Positions 11,559 to 23,975 of a DNA stretch of 64,000 bases are shown here, one piece after another. Under the pieces are notes generated by a model. The model saw only the letters and a list, made by a program, of their open reading frames with translations, was not told the DNA's origin and did not search any database. Position 1 is the first letter of the stretch; every line of letters starts with the position of its first letter. A program made the position numbers and the translations under genes. Source of the DNA: Grammothele lineata (taxonomy: Eukaryota > Basidiomycota > Agaricomycetes > Polyporales > Polyporaceae); contig NDFF03000325.1 of assembly GCA_002150815.3 (NCBI GenBank), forward strand, positions 1 to 64,000, given 5' to 3'.

Positions 11559-14500
11559 GGTGGGTCTGACGTGAAACGCGCGAGGGACAAGGTGAGGGCA
11601 CGGTTTCCTCGAGAGGAGGTTTATATATGTGGCCGTGAACGAGGACCGAGCGGCATCTGATGTCATTCCGGCGAGCACAGAACTATGACGCGTAAGACCC
11701 ATCGGCCGCCATATGTGAAGAGAGGCTGAAGAGGGCGGCGTTGCTGAGGACTCGAAAGACAAGGGCTCTTCGAAATTCGAAAGGTCACATCGTGCTGCCC
11801 CGAATCGTCCCTCGTGTTGCTGTAACTAGTGTAGTTTGCGCTGAAGAATGAGATGTGCTCGAGCAGGAAGACCGAGAAGTCTTGAAACACTCCACGCATG
11901 CTGCCGACCATGGCGGGAACAGATCGTAGATGAGAGCAAGAAGCCTTCCAGATGAAGACAGACCCTCGTGCCCCACGTTTCAGGCGCCCGGCGTTGAGTA
12001 CGTCATGCGCTGCGGTCCGTGCGTGGGAGCCACTTGCCTTGAATGCAGTGATTACATTTGACAAATTATTTGCATACTTCCAGAATACAGTACTTACAAC
12101 TTCAGAACCAGGCCGAGCGTTTCTGGCCGCACATATTGCATGTGGACAGCAACTGTCCACTTTCCATATTATCATGCCAGGCGTATAGTGGAAGGCCGCA
12201 CTAAGTAAGTATCTGGTCATTTTGTATGGTCATGCTTGGGTTGGGCGTCTACTTCAGCCTCCGAGTCTGGCCTTGCGCACGCGAGTCTACGGCCACGACA
12301 AACTTACGAGTCTCTTTTGACCTCTGATCATCTGAGTAAGGGGAGCGTAGCACCCACGTACATCACCTTTGTGGATGAAGATCTCGCCCTTAAGTCCAAC
12401 CCAACCATCGTTCGGCCCATTTATACCGGCTACTTGAAGGCTGAAGCTCTCTTTCTAGCAGTAGCTCATGATTATGTTGACACCGCGACCAGCTTCCCTG
12501 AACGCGTCATATAGCCAATATGTTGGCCAAGCTATTGCACTTAGAGGTTAGTAGCAAACTTCTCCTTCAAGCCGTCTACCTGCAGGCCTGAACGAAGTGA
12601 CGACATCTCATTACATGTATTCAATACCCTACCCGTCTTAGGAGCCGGATTCCCGCGCCGTCGACGCACCATACTTGACCCGAACTTCGTGTTCTGCGTC
12701 CCGAGGCCCAGGTTCTTCGAGCATACACCACTGGTGAATCTGTTTCCTTTGCGGCACGATCGGGTACTAAACAAGCTATAGTTCCCATATCTAGCCATGG
12801 TGCAAGTCTTCGGCGTGGCAAGGCACAACTAAATCCCGTGGCAAGGAACAACTAAACGCCGTTGGACAGATTTGCGCATCCCAGCCCACAGCGCACGCCC
12901 TAGTGAGTGCCAGAACCACCATCGCAAAGCACCATCAACTCGCATCCAAGTCAACTTCGCCGTTCTAGGCCATCCATGTACCATCACACGCACAGCGAGG
13001 AGGCCCGCAGCAGAGATGCTCCCACGGCGTCCCACCCCTGAGCCTTCGCGAAGGCTCGAGATCTACGAAGATGTAGCGTCTTGCCTTCGCCGCCCTCTAT
13101 GCCCTAATGTGATTCTGAGTTTTCATTCGCGGCATTGGGTGCGGTGTCGCTCTGCGAACCTTATTACAGCGTTTTGAATAGTCTCCTCTTACTTATAGTG
13201 TTAGTTAGAGTTATAATGCTCCGAACCTCCTACCATCCAAGGCTGAATGCCGGAATGCCGTGTAGGCTCCACGGTATCTTGTGCGTAACACGTCTTACTG
13301 ACCTGACCAGGCGGGGTCAATTTCTGGTTCGGGTCGTCTAGCTCTCGAACGCCTCACATCCCATTCTTATTGACATACTCAGTCGATCCAGGGATCCAAT
13401 AGCTGGATCTTCTCGAATATATGAACGGATATTTCGACCTTCTAGGACTTTTCACGATAATCACGGAAACGTGACGGCCTGAAGACCAGCTCCAGAAGAC
13501 TAGTTTTGAATACCCTTCTTGAACGGGTATCCGATACTCGCCATCCACAAGGCCGCTCCACGCACTCTCATTATGAGGGATCTTCGCGGTCGCGCCCCCG
13601 GGTCGAGGCCTTACTACGAACTCGCTCTATCAGCCGGCTGCACAGTTGGGGTGATGGTAGCGTTCATTCGCAGTGCCTCCCTTGAACACAAAATCTACAA
13701 AATCCCTGACCGTGAAGGGCGAGCGGTGAGTAGTTCATGGCTATTGCAGCGGCGACCCCGGGAATTAAAACCCGCTCTACCAACCTGCAGCACTGCGTGC
13801 TTGGCCTTTCCCCCGCTCTCCGCCGATCCGCTCCACTGCCATTGCAGCCAGACCAATCTCTCTCGCGCTCGAAGGCCGTCACCTTTCTCGCAGGGCGTCC
13901 ACCGTACGTCTTCGCCATGTTATGAATGCGAACCATAACTAACGCCCTATCAGGGAAATTGACCGGAAACCGGGACCAGACAGTGCAACAGCTGGCGGCT
14001 GAGCTGCGCGCCTCTGTTCGGTTCTTACCGCCGTGCTCACGGCTACTGATAGGATATGTGCGCTTCAAACTCTGTTTACGAGGGTCTAAATACTCTGACC
14101 TTAGTGGCGTGCATCTGTAAGACGAGTACGGGATGACGGCAGGGCGGCGGTGACTTCAGCCAAGAACAAAAGCGCTAGCGCCGCTCAGGTCTCTCAAAGG
14201 GAATGTAGAATGTACTGTACACGCGAGGTAATGCCCCTACTCGTTTATTGATCTCAGACAATGTCAGCGCATCAGAGAATGCTCCATGGCGGGACCAGAA
14301 ATTACGTGTTGAAGTGAATGGTATGAGTTAGGAAGGGATATGGCTCCCCGCACCAAACTGTCTCGGACCGTACTGACGCGGTTCGATTACTATAACACTT
14401 GCGCACCCGCTCTGAGCCATACCTCCCGCGTTTCATAATTTGCTTCTTTATGGAGCACCTGTCCTTACATGCTGCTTGCAATGCTATTCGCCGACCATAT

Positions 14501-15099
14501 GCGTACTATATAACATCACGCGATGTCCGACGCTAGGGCGTGCCAGTGGGGACTTGGTGCAGGACAGCATCAGCCCTAAAACCTAGCGTAATTCTTGCGC
14601 CTCACCCTCGGCGGCCATAATCCCAGAGATGGGAGCATTATACACATTGCCGAGGGTAAGACCCAAGAGGTTGGCGGCGTCGCAATTCCATAACCCTTAC
14701 AAGGCACGGTTCTTTCCCTCTTCGGAGCACGGGTCCCACCTCGCGACTCACCAGACACAGGCCGTCCTTCTACACCAAGTTGTCGGGTTTAAAATCCGCG
14801 CCCTTCTTAAGGGCGTGGATATGGCATGTCGCATCGAACTCTGAGGGGTATCTAGCCCATTGAAGCTGTTCCACTCCTAGTGACATCCGAGGTACAAGTA
14901 CGCGTCCCGTAGGACCATGAGTGCTATAATACACTACTTCACCGCTACCTCTCTCCGACCACTCGGTCTCTTCAGCTACAGAAGAAAGTTCTGTGCACAT
15001 AGCCATGGATGAGACTGTGAGCCGCCCTCCCCCCCAGGCTACCGGCCCGGGCCCAACGGGCTCAGGCTCGCTGAGGACTGTCGGAGTTAATACCGTCTC
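11559..15099. other. 3.5 kb gene-poor stretch
   Basis: Only short, mutually overlapping frames without recognisable motifs or splice-joined extensions. The longest (11663-12220, minus strand, 185 codons) looks random in composition. I see no transposase, reverse transcriptase or terminal repeats, so the stretch may be decayed sequence of unknown origin. Confidence 0.35.
11620..11627 (-). promoter_or_regulatory. TATA box of the alcohol dehydrogenase
   Basis: TATATAAA on the minus strand, about 62 bp upstream of the start codon at 11558. Confidence 0.5.
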
Positions 15100-15412
15100 A
15101 TGAACCAGGAAACCCCACCGTCCAAAAGGAGCTGCGGCGGTCTGTCCAACAGCGGCGCCAGGGACCCCACCCAAAGTCCTACAACAAAGAAGATCGCACG
15201 TCGGCCACGGACGCCGGTAGCGTGCTCGAACTGTCGAGGTGTGTGTAGAATGTCACGTGATAGCAGGAGAAGAGATATTGAAATGGGTGTATAACCACCG
15301 TCGCAGCGAGTAAGCGTAAGTGCGACGGCCGGCGACCGATGTGCGCACGTTGTGATCGCGCAGGTGAGCCGTGCCAATACGTGCCGGTACCCCCGGGATC
15401 GCGGCGGTCGAG
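15100..15412 (+). CDS. Zn2Cys6 DNA-binding domain, probably a gene fragment
   Basis: Exon 1 (15100-15238) and exon 2 (15307-15412) join in frame across a GT-AG intron to give a complete binuclear zinc cluster: CSNC, six residues, C, six residues, C, two residues, C, six residues, C. All six Cys and the KRKCDGRRPMCARC core are present, as in Gal4-type fungal activators. After exon 2 a donor GTGAGA follows, but no acceptor gives a long frame. A coiled-coil-like stretch (LNHLDQLVYP) at about 15491-15520 is in a phase I cannot join. No downstream activator domain is visible, so this is either a truncated gene or a DNA-binding-only protein. A more degraded relative lies at 44785-45108. Confidence 0.55.
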
Positions 15413-16524
15413 GTGAGAGCCATGATCATTCGAGACAGTGGCGGTCTGGGGTGAAACTCACCCTCCTTCTTAGCCCCAAGAAGTCCGCTTGAACCATCTT
15501 GACCAGCTTGTGTATCCTGCGAATGAGCGACGGGAGAAGCTGGGCAATCAAGTAAGACAGAGGTCATGTACCGCGAGTTCGGCGTCGTGCTCGAGCCATC
15601 AGCTCGGCGCGTCGAATCATTCATTCAATCATCCACATAGGGAAAATAATAACACCAGTCACTCACTGCTCCCGGCCCTTTGTCATTACCCCATGATCTG
15701 TGGAATACACGACATCGGAAAGAATCGCGCTCATTGATATGTCAATTATGTTCCGTTATGGCCCTTTTTCGGAGGATTTGGTGCCAGGCATGAAAGTCAG
15801 AGCGCGTTCAGTGGGAGAACAGGAGCGTGTGCGGATCGTACAACAGTCCAAGACGAGGGAAGATAATGGAAATGCACACCTAAGAAACAGCAGAAAAAAT
15901 ACCTATTGAAAGCACCAGGTCATCAACAGCACGGCTCCCAGCTGATACTAAGCAAAACACACCAAAATGCGGTCCTCAGGCAGCCTTGTAAACCACGCGA
16001 CATCTCTCGCAGGATTGCTAGAGGTGTTGGTGTCTGCAACTACGAGTAAGGTAAGAGTAGAGAATAAATGGAACAGTTAGAAAAACAAAGTGCCGGAAAG
16101 CGCATTCAGATTGTCTTGTACGGTAGCATCGTGGTGAAGATGTAACGGTATTGAAGACACAAGTTGGCCTGATAATAATACGGAGAATGCCGAAGGACGA
16201 GTGCCCGCTGACAAATCTTGTCCTTCCATCGACGCGGTAAGTAATAAGGACGGCGCGGATCCTTCCCAAAACAGCACGAAGCGAGTCCCCACCTAGGCCG
16301 CGAGGCTTTATGGATGCGCTAGGACTCGTGCTCTCGGACAACAAATAGCATTTTCATGAATACCAGGTGATATATAGTCAAGTTTCCCACAACTTGTGGG
16401 ATAAGGGAAGTTGAGGTTTGAAGCTGATCTGACTATCGAAAGCATACGCCTCATTGATGACCGTGATATGCTCTGACATGGCCTCATCAAATACATGCCA
16501 GCAGCCCCAAATGGCGCGCAGTAT
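15413..16524. other. Spacer after the Zn2Cys6 fragment
   Basis: About 1.1 kb. Apart from the possible linker-coding stretch near 15490-15560 on the plus strand, nothing coding is supported. Confidence 0.35.
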
Positions 16525-18071
16525 TCAACCGCGTGCAACAATAACCTGGTACGGCACCGGCCCGTTGATGTGCATGCTGTCCACCATCCCGCCCGTCTTC
16601 GCTGCATGGGCCTTCATCCGCTCCACTTCCTCCATAATCATCGCGTCTTTTCCCGCACGCGTGCGGGGCGTGAACCGACGCCGTGGCCCGGAGACCTGCC
16701 AGTCCGGAAGCGCATCCACCCCCAGAGTGCGGAGGATTTTTAGCTCGACGAGAGACTGTGCGGGAGTAAGCATCCATTGGTAATGCAAGCACGGGGGAAA
16801 CATCACTGCCAGCAGCAGGAGAGACTCACATAGTCGGATGGGTCAACTCGGTTGAGATTGAGGGGCTCATTGAGGGTCACAGGCGGGTTCGTGATGAAGC
16901 GCGGAGTACGGAGATGGTTCTTTGACGCTGAATGGGGCTACCGGACCATATCGAGACAGAAGTCAAAGGTTGGTTTTTAATGACGACGTACGTAGAGGCT
17001 CACCATGAATGGATGTAGCAAGATCACGTCTCCAGCGTCGCCTGTTAACTGTGTGGCCCGTGTGAGCATGACTTCGCGAGTTCGAGTCGCATGACTAACT
17101 TCTACAAAGTCCTTGCAGGTTTGTATAGAGCAGATCGAGCGGCTGCCATCCGGATCCTGGGCCATCTGGTTCGCACCTTCCGGGTGGTCATGAAGCCTAC
17201 ATCATACCTTCAGCCACTTCGATGGACAGGATAGCTACTTGGAGCGCACCACTTCACGACGTTCTCAATGCCGTCTGGGGCGATGTACGTCCCTCCGCCG
17301 CGGGGCTTGATGTCGTTGAAGAGGACGATCACTGTTAGACCTTGCTCGCCGGAATCAAGGAAGTGCGTGAACCTAGACTCGTGCCGTTGAGAGCTACCCG
17401 GATAGAGCGGTAGTCGCGATGTATGCCTCACCAATCTCCGTCGCTATCGAAAGCCATTTCGTCGAGGGCGAGGCTGAGCTACTGCAGAGTCCCAAGTTAC
17501 TCTCAACACGTACATGTGCCAATTTCCCAAGTCTTTCGGATGGATGCTCTTCTGTGCGACGCTCATTAGTGTGACGTGGGTGGCAGTCAGGCATTGTGCT
17601 CACGTCAATCCATTCTTCCGACCCGAGGTTGACAATCAAGCTGTCCCCGCAGCTCTCGAACAGTGTCGTGTCGATTCTGTCCTCTCCGCCCAACAGTTCG
17701 CCTATAACGACGCCCGCCCTATCACGACTGTCCCTCGCCCTAGCTTTGCCGTACACTCACACATAGCGCCCCACGCCGCGGGCATGAACTCCTTCGTTGG
17801 GACCTCGCGGTGCCGCGGCATGTGGATCTACAGGACGCGCCGTCAACGAGGCAACTTATAAGTCGTTCTCAACGACTCGAGGGAAGAGACGCACCTTCTC
17901 TTTCGTCCACGTCGATTTGTCATCCGGGTTATACCCGAGCCGCACCCACACGTTCTCCGTGAACGCCTTCAGGTATTCCTCGCGGACTGCTTTCGGGATC
18001 CGGACCCATCCGTGCGCAAGAAAGTGCTCGCGCTGCTCGAGGGTAAGGTACTTGTACTCCGTGATCGCCAT
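16525..18071 (-). CDS. Phytanoyl-CoA dioxygenase (PhyH)-like Fe(II)/2-oxoglutarate oxygenase
   Basis: Ten exons (17895-18071, 17761-17827, 17604-17701, 17514-17551, 17432-17443, 17250-17372, 17100-17196, 17004-17048, 16830-16937, 16525-16755) give 331 residues in one open frame. The iron facial triad is visible as the HxD of WHIDGDWF and the distal His in HPFMPHSASKN. The downstream Arg of LRTPRF fits the 2-oxoglutarate salt bridge. GGGTYIAPDGI and ELTGDAGDVILLHP are typical of the family. Members hydroxylate small hydrophobic or secondary-metabolite substrates, but the substrate cannot be read here. Exon 5 is a 12-nt micro-exon carrying the triad Asp. The start was taken at MAITEYKYL because the sequence further upstream is low in complexity. 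Confidence 0.85.
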
Positions 18072-18501
18072 TGCGGGCCTGCTGGAGGGCGGGAGACACG
18101 ACAAGAAGGCGGAGGAAGATGACCGAGGCGCACTCATATAGGATGGGGCAGAGGCCTTCGAGGTGCGGTCCGCAGGGTGCATATGACCCCAACCTGGGTT
18201 CTTGTCGGGTATATCTGGCAATGTTCTCGAATCTGAATTGGCCTCGGGGAAATATCGAAAGAATTCCGTGGAGCATATAGTGGTACAGATATGTTAACTG
18301 TAGGTGGGTGTCGCAATAGCGTAAGGAGAGAACGGTCTATGTGTGCATGAAGAGTAACCTGAACAATGAGATCAACGTCAAGATGGGAGCCAAACCAAGT
18401 GCGGAAAGTCATACCGAAACCACTAATAAGGATAACCGAATTCCGTTCAAAGCCGATCCGAAAATCCCGCAAACCATCCGCCCATCAGTCCTATCGGCCC
18501 A
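18072..18501. other. Spacer between the PhyH-like gene and the Pro/Ser-rich gene
   Basis: About 430 bases serving as the PhyH upstream region and the 3' side of the next minus-strand gene. No further feature is visible. Confidence 0.4.
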
Positions 18502-21500
18502 TTAAGTCGCGCTCGCATGCTCCGCCTCCCACTGACAATGCACTTCCCTGAGCAATGCCAGATAGTCCCTCGCAATCATCGACAACGTCACCGTCTTCGC
18601 CCTATTCAGCATCTCCACTACCTCCTTCACCTCCTTCCTTGTCCCTCCCGGCCCGTACATCTCCGACAGCCTCACGGTCTCAACCGCCGTCTCTCCATAT
18701 TCCAGCGTTTGATTGAACGCCTTGAGCACCTGTGCCCTAGTCGCACACACCCCGCCCGCACCCTCCAAGTCAGGCGGAGTCGGCCGGCCCTCGAAGCGCG
18801 CGAGCACGTCCGCGACGTACGCGTACTGCTCGAGCCGGTCGCGCATCGTGTTCGCGCTCGTGCGGAGCGCGACGTAGCGCGCCCATCGTGGCTCGTCTTT
18901 GATTTGCCGTTGGACGTAAGTACCGACGATCCTGTCCAGCTCCGACGACGCCTGCCCAGTGAGCGTGGGCGTGGTCGAGAGCGCCGTTGGGGCGATCGTC
19001 GTGGGCACTTGTGCGGGCGCGACGACCGGGGCGGGAGGGGGCTGGTGCGCGGAGGCGGGGATGGAGATCTTCGCCAGCGAAGACACAGCGGTGGTGGCGA
19101 ATGCTGACGACGTCCCGAGGCGCCCGAACGCCGCTGAGGTGTACTTCGTGAACCCGGAAGGAGCGGCGGGCGCCTTCGCACTAGAAGAGCCAGGGGCTGC
19201 GTTCGCGAATGCAGCGAATCCGCCGGCAGCTTTGGGTGCGCTTTCCGACGCCGAAACGGTCCGTGATGAGGACGAGGGCGCACGAGAAGGTACCGACGGG
19301 GTTCGAGAATGGCTCCACTCGAAACGGCTGGGGGTGGGTGACACGAACCGCTCCAGCTCCGGCTCAGGAGTCGGACTCGATACCTTCTGCTTTTTCGGCG
19401 GAGAGGGACCGGGGATACTGGCGGTGGTCGGGGCGACTGTGGCAGAACGGCTTGTCGAGGGTGGGAAGCTTTGTTGCGATTTCGCAATCTCAGGCGGTTG
19501 TGGAGGAGGGTCTGGGGCTGGAGGGTCGGGCAACATTTCGACGTCATCGATCTCGAGAGGTTCAGGGGAGGGCTGCTCCCGTGAGATTGATCGATTACGG
19601 GAGACGGCAGACACAGGTGGGGACGGCGACCGGTTTGAAACCGGAGAGAACGCGTTATGTTCTCGGGGTGGGAAGTGGTATTCGGAAGACATAGATTGTA
19701 TGCTTGACGTGCGGGGTCGTTTGCGCGTGGAATGACTGAACACATCGGAGTCAAATTTAGAGCGATCAGAGGCAGGCGAAGGAGGCTCCTCCGCGCTAAA
19801 GAGACTCGAGTGGCTGAGGCGCTTCTGGTGCTCCGGCATCGGGAGCGGAGCAGGGGTTGGAGATGGCATCGTGTCCGTTACTGGGGTCAACAACTCTCGC
19901 TGAATACGCGGAGGAGAGCTTTGCGGCTGAGGAAGAATAGACATTCCAGCTGGTGGGGGATTCTGGGGCAGTAACGTAAGCTTTAGACAGCTCGATATAG
20001 GCGCATATACCCACATCCTCGATGAAAACTTGGAGCGTCCTCTCCTGGGACACCTTGAGGTTCGCTGGCTTGCAGTCCCGCTCACCGCTGGCATTGAGCC
20101 GAAGGAAGTACTGCTTGAACTTCCCTCGAAGAGTGTACACCTTTGCTCGCCCTGGCGCATCGTGAGCATATTAAGGTCTCCGGGGATGAACAGGGGCTTA
20201 CCATCGATCCTTGAAGGATGATTCTGTAACTCCTCAACGACGTCCACCGCATCAGCCCAGAACCCGTCGTCACCACCATCGGCAGCTTTGAGGGGCAAGC
20301 GAAGCTCCACGAGCTCAGGTTCCGCATCAGGAAAGCGTTTGTCCTCCATTAAAAGTGTCACCATCCGATAAACCCGGGCCCCGGGACCTTGCATATCCAC
20401 GTGCGAGGATGACCTATGCATAGTTGGGGCAGGCGCAGGGGACGAGTGTTGTGCCTTGTCGTGTCGATGAGAACGGGACGGCGACTTGCGGCGTTTATGA
20501 CGCTTCTCACGACGTCCTTCCCGACGGTCGCTGGACGGGGCGGAAGGCTGAGCATGAAAGGGTGACGCATGAAAATACTGCGACGCCGCAGGTTCGTAAG
20601 GCTCGTGAGAGGGAATGTCAGGAGGCTCGGAGTAGTAGGGCGGTGGTGTGGGGTATGTGCTGTCGGTATGGTACACGGGAGCTTCCTTTGGCCTCCCAGA
20701 ACGCGAGCTGTTGCGCTGATTGTCTTCGACCCCAAGACCAATAGCATGAGACGGTTGGGATGAAGTATGTATCGCAGTGTAAGGGGGTGCGGCATGAGGT
20801 TGATGAGAAGAAGCAGGTGTCGCAGAGGGTGGATGATGGGGAGCAGGTGCGGGCGCCGCGCTAGCTCGAGAAGTAGACGCTCGCTTCTCGCGAGCGGCTG
20901 GAGCATTGTCGCGAACTTTGTCGTAGTCGTAACGATAGTACGATCGCTTTTGTTGAGGAGGCGGAGCTGCCTGCGCTGGTGGAGCAGGCTGCGGGGGTGG
21001 AGCAGGTCGGGCAGGCTTGGAGGCACGACGGGGCGTAGTGTTGGAATCGTTACTGACCAGAGGCGCGCTGAGATCAGCGCGGTAAGCCGCACCGTAAGGC
21101 CCCTCCTGTTGAACGTACGGCGATCCAACCGCGGTGGGGTCGTTCTTGTAGCTTCTCACACGAAACGCCGTTCGCTTCCCGGGGATGTCGGCGGGGGGCG
21201 AAGATGAAGGAGGATGCTGTCCTGTTGTGCGACCGGACGTCCCTTTGTCCCGCTCTTTGCCCTTACGAGATACGCTCACATAGCCTTCCTTCTCCCTCGG
21301 CCTCTCCTTTTCCTTCCCCTTCAACGAAGGGTGTTGTACGGAGTGGGAAGGCGGGTGCACTGGGGCAGGTGCGAGCGAAGCCGGCGTGGGGGCGGCGCCG
21401 AAACCAACGGGTTTGCGCAACAAGGAGGCTGCGGAGTTGTCGATAGAGGAAGAAGGGTGAAGGGTTCCAGCACCCTTGAAAGATGTTGGTTCGACGTCGT

Positions 21501-21803
21501 CATCGTCTGAATCCTCTATTCGCGGCGCGAGGCGTCTCTAAGACCTCGTTCAGTATTGAGGACAAAATGCAAGAGAGGAGACTCACGGTAGACGGTTCAG
21601 CGTCGCTCCTAACGATTGAATCAGTACAAATTCTAATCAAAGGCAGAATGTGAAAGAGACAAAGGCCAAAGTGAACCGCGACTGCGACAGACGAATGAAT
21701 CCAGTAGCCCCAAGTGAGAGCCGCCTGCCCTCCCCTTTCGCACTTGACCAGACACGCAAGCCAGAAAGTGGTACGCGGACAACACTTTGTCATTGACCTC
21801 CAT
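18502..21803 (-). CDS. Large Pro/Ser-rich protein of unknown function
   Basis: Core exons 20202-21537, 20015-20151 and 18502-19962 join in frame (50- and 52-nt introns) to 977 residues. Two short upstream exons (21587-21632 and 21754-21803) extend it to about 1009 residues starting MEVNDKVLSAY. That 5' part is uncertain because it needs a weak GTCTGG donor. The N-terminal third is disordered, with Lys/Glu/Arg stretches and many Pro. A folded segment around the two introns contains LLMEDKRFPDAEPELVELRL and VYTLRGKFKQYFLRL. A second disordered stretch follows, and the last 140 residues are helical (RWARYVALRTSANTMRDRLE, MIARDYLALLREVHC). I do not recognise the family. Basic patches such as KKQKV could be nuclear localisation signals, which would fit a nuclear scaffold role, but that is inference. 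Confidence 0.72.
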
Positions 21804-22301
21804 GACCACCGACACCCAGTCCAGCCTTTCGGACCTGCGAAACCGACAGCAGCTAACCCCGACCACGTAGCATATACGCGCAAGACATCGAGCAAGGGCA
21901 AAGACCGGATACAAGGCACCTGCACGAGATATCACGAAGAACAAAGACACTCACGAAGACCCGTCGCTCATCCCGATCTAAGAGGTATATCCGTGTTGTC
22001 GTCCGAACAAAGGTGATGGATTGAGAGGTATCGTCGTGAACAGAGTTAGAGGAGATAATATAGATCACAGAGCATAAAGATACAAGCAAAATAGTGAGCA
22101 GGAAGCAGAGCAGGAGGAATCCCAGGACAGGCCGAAGCCCAGGGACGAGGAGTGGCTCAAGAGCTCGCCTGGCCGTCGAGTCGAACCCTGCCCTTTGATG
22201 CCCAAATCGGGCGAACAATGAGCCAAGGCGCGACCACGTGATATTTGCGTGACCCGACGCGTGTCTTGTCCGCCGCCGGTAGCAGGCGCCCGGGACCGTC
22301 T
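21804..22301. other. 5' region of the Pro/Ser-rich gene
   Basis: It may hold further 5' exons. An ATG at 21971 begins MSDGSS and can be spliced towards the exon at 21754-21834. The minus strand also shows a hydrophobic stretch (near 22050-22140), but no complete model for a separate gene could be built. Confidence 0.3.
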
Positions 22302-23320
22302 TCAAGCTTCTGCCCACTCATAGTCATCCGCAAGCTCGTCGATCTCCCCGTCCTCCAGCTCAGGCTCGCCTATCTCTCCATCCTCTAGCTCCGACTCGTC
22401 TTCGACTATTATTACCTCTTTGCCTGGCCATCTTGCCGGGACCAATCTCTCCCAGGCTGGGACCGACTCATCGTCAAGGACCTCGATCCTCGGTTGCTCA
22501 AGGATACACGGAGGACGATCCAGTGTGCAGCCCGCCGCCATTGGATGGTCTGCAAAGAAGCTGGACACAGGTATAGGGCCGGTCCATGATAGACCGATGT
22601 ACGGGTTGACCAGTGCCCCGGCATGCATAATATCATCTTGCGTCTCTACGCTGACGTTGAACTCAGCAATATCCTTCAGAGTAGTAGGGTCCACGCTGCT
22701 ATCGGAAGGGAGTGATGTACCAGATGTCGGCTTTGCGAGCATCAGAGGGGCCGCCTACAGAGATCGTCATGCGCCTCAGATGTCGAGTTAAACGAGGTCT
22801 AAATCTCACACTCACCATGCCTCTCTTCTTCCTATTAATGATCTTCTTCTCCTCGATGGACTCGGGCGAATACGTTTTACAAAGACGCCAATGCCTTTTC
22901 CACTTGCTATCATCATACGCATAATGAGCCGACAACGCAATCTCTGCCTCGCAATTGACGCAGAGGACTCTCGCGTAATTGAGAATCAGAACGTTCGGGT
23001 CCTGTAGAATCTTCATTCGTCGCTTCTGCTCCTTGTCGTTTATTTCCCTAGAAATATCGTGTCGCTCTGTCACTATCCGGCTCTCATAACTCAAACCAGC
23101 ATAGGACTTACAGAGGGATAACCTCCTCGTGATCTTTCAGAGTACATCGTTGATCCGGCGCCTTAGGACCGTACTCGCTCGCGTCTATCCCGAAGGGGAA
23201 AACTGTCCTTGTCGGTCTCGGCTCAAGGACTCTCTGACTGCAATGGGTAAGGTCATCAGTAACAACATCGTGGCCACGCTCAGAGATTGGGGCGATGTGC
23301 TTACCGCTTGATCTGCTCAT
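22302..23320 (-). CDS. Conserved-looking protein with a CxxC-H-C motif and acidic tail
   Basis: Exons 23112-23320, 22816-23047 and 22302-22754 join to 297 residues. Exon 2 holds a zinc-knuckle-like pattern: CVNCEAEIAL, then a Trp-Lys-Arg-His stretch and a Cys (WKRHWRLCK). It is flanked by helices rich in Lys/Arg (NDKEQKRRMKIL, EEKKIINRKKRG). I have seen this C-x2-C...W..H...C arrangement in uncharacterised Agaricomycete proteins and infer metal binding. Exon 3 ends in an acidic internal repeat (ELEDGEIGEPELEDGEIDE). No signal peptide or membrane segment is visible, so it is probably cytosolic or nuclear. Function unknown. Confidence 0.75.
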
Positions 23321-23975
23321 TGCAGGAGGCCATCATGCAATGCCTAGAAGCGAGCGGAAGGTGGAAGGATAAGAAAAAAATAAGCAGAGATGGGTAGTCG
23401 AGCTCGTACGGGAGTGGAGGCGAACGCTACGCCATGCTTTTACTCTTGTATTTATATTTCTTCTCACTGATGTATGCTAAAGCGAACGGAATATCGAGGA
23501 GCATCGTCAAACCACCGGCGTTTGCACCTTTGTGGTGGCTCAAGCGTCTCGCTTTGTGAGACCCACTGTGGCGGTAGCGACTGACTGTTGAATGCCAGTG
23601 GCGCGTGATTTGCACGGGGACTTATGCGGTCCAAGCGACGTCGACGTCACGCAGTCGGGCCTGGCGTGGCGGATTTTCCCGTGCAGCTCCTTCAAAGCGG
23701 TGTCACTACCACCTTCGCAAGCGTGGTTCTACGCACACGTCCGACACGCCCATGAAAGACGACAGATGCAAGGATGACTATCACATGTACAATTCGCCAC
23801 GTCTCGCTATCATACAACAATCGATTGCCCATTTCCATTTCCGATGACGATGAATCACGAAGGGGTGCTTGACGTTAGCTGTTCAGAATCCAGTCAGGTG
23901 CTCGCTCTCCCAGGTGCGCGCAGTCCGTTACAGAAGAAGCGTGTGCTCACAGGCTCCCGTTCCTGCCCTGAGAGC
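23321..23975. other. Spacer upstream of the CxxC-H-C gene
   Basis: About 655 bases with short chance frames only. It includes the promoter side of the minus-strand gene ending at 22302 and the 3' side of the secreted protein gene. Confidence 0.35.

Noticed and set aside
11663..12220. 185-codon minus-strand frame upstream of the alcohol dehydrogenase
   Set aside because: Sequence shows no domain-like hydrophobic pattern and no supported start, and it overlaps the dehydrogenase promoter side.
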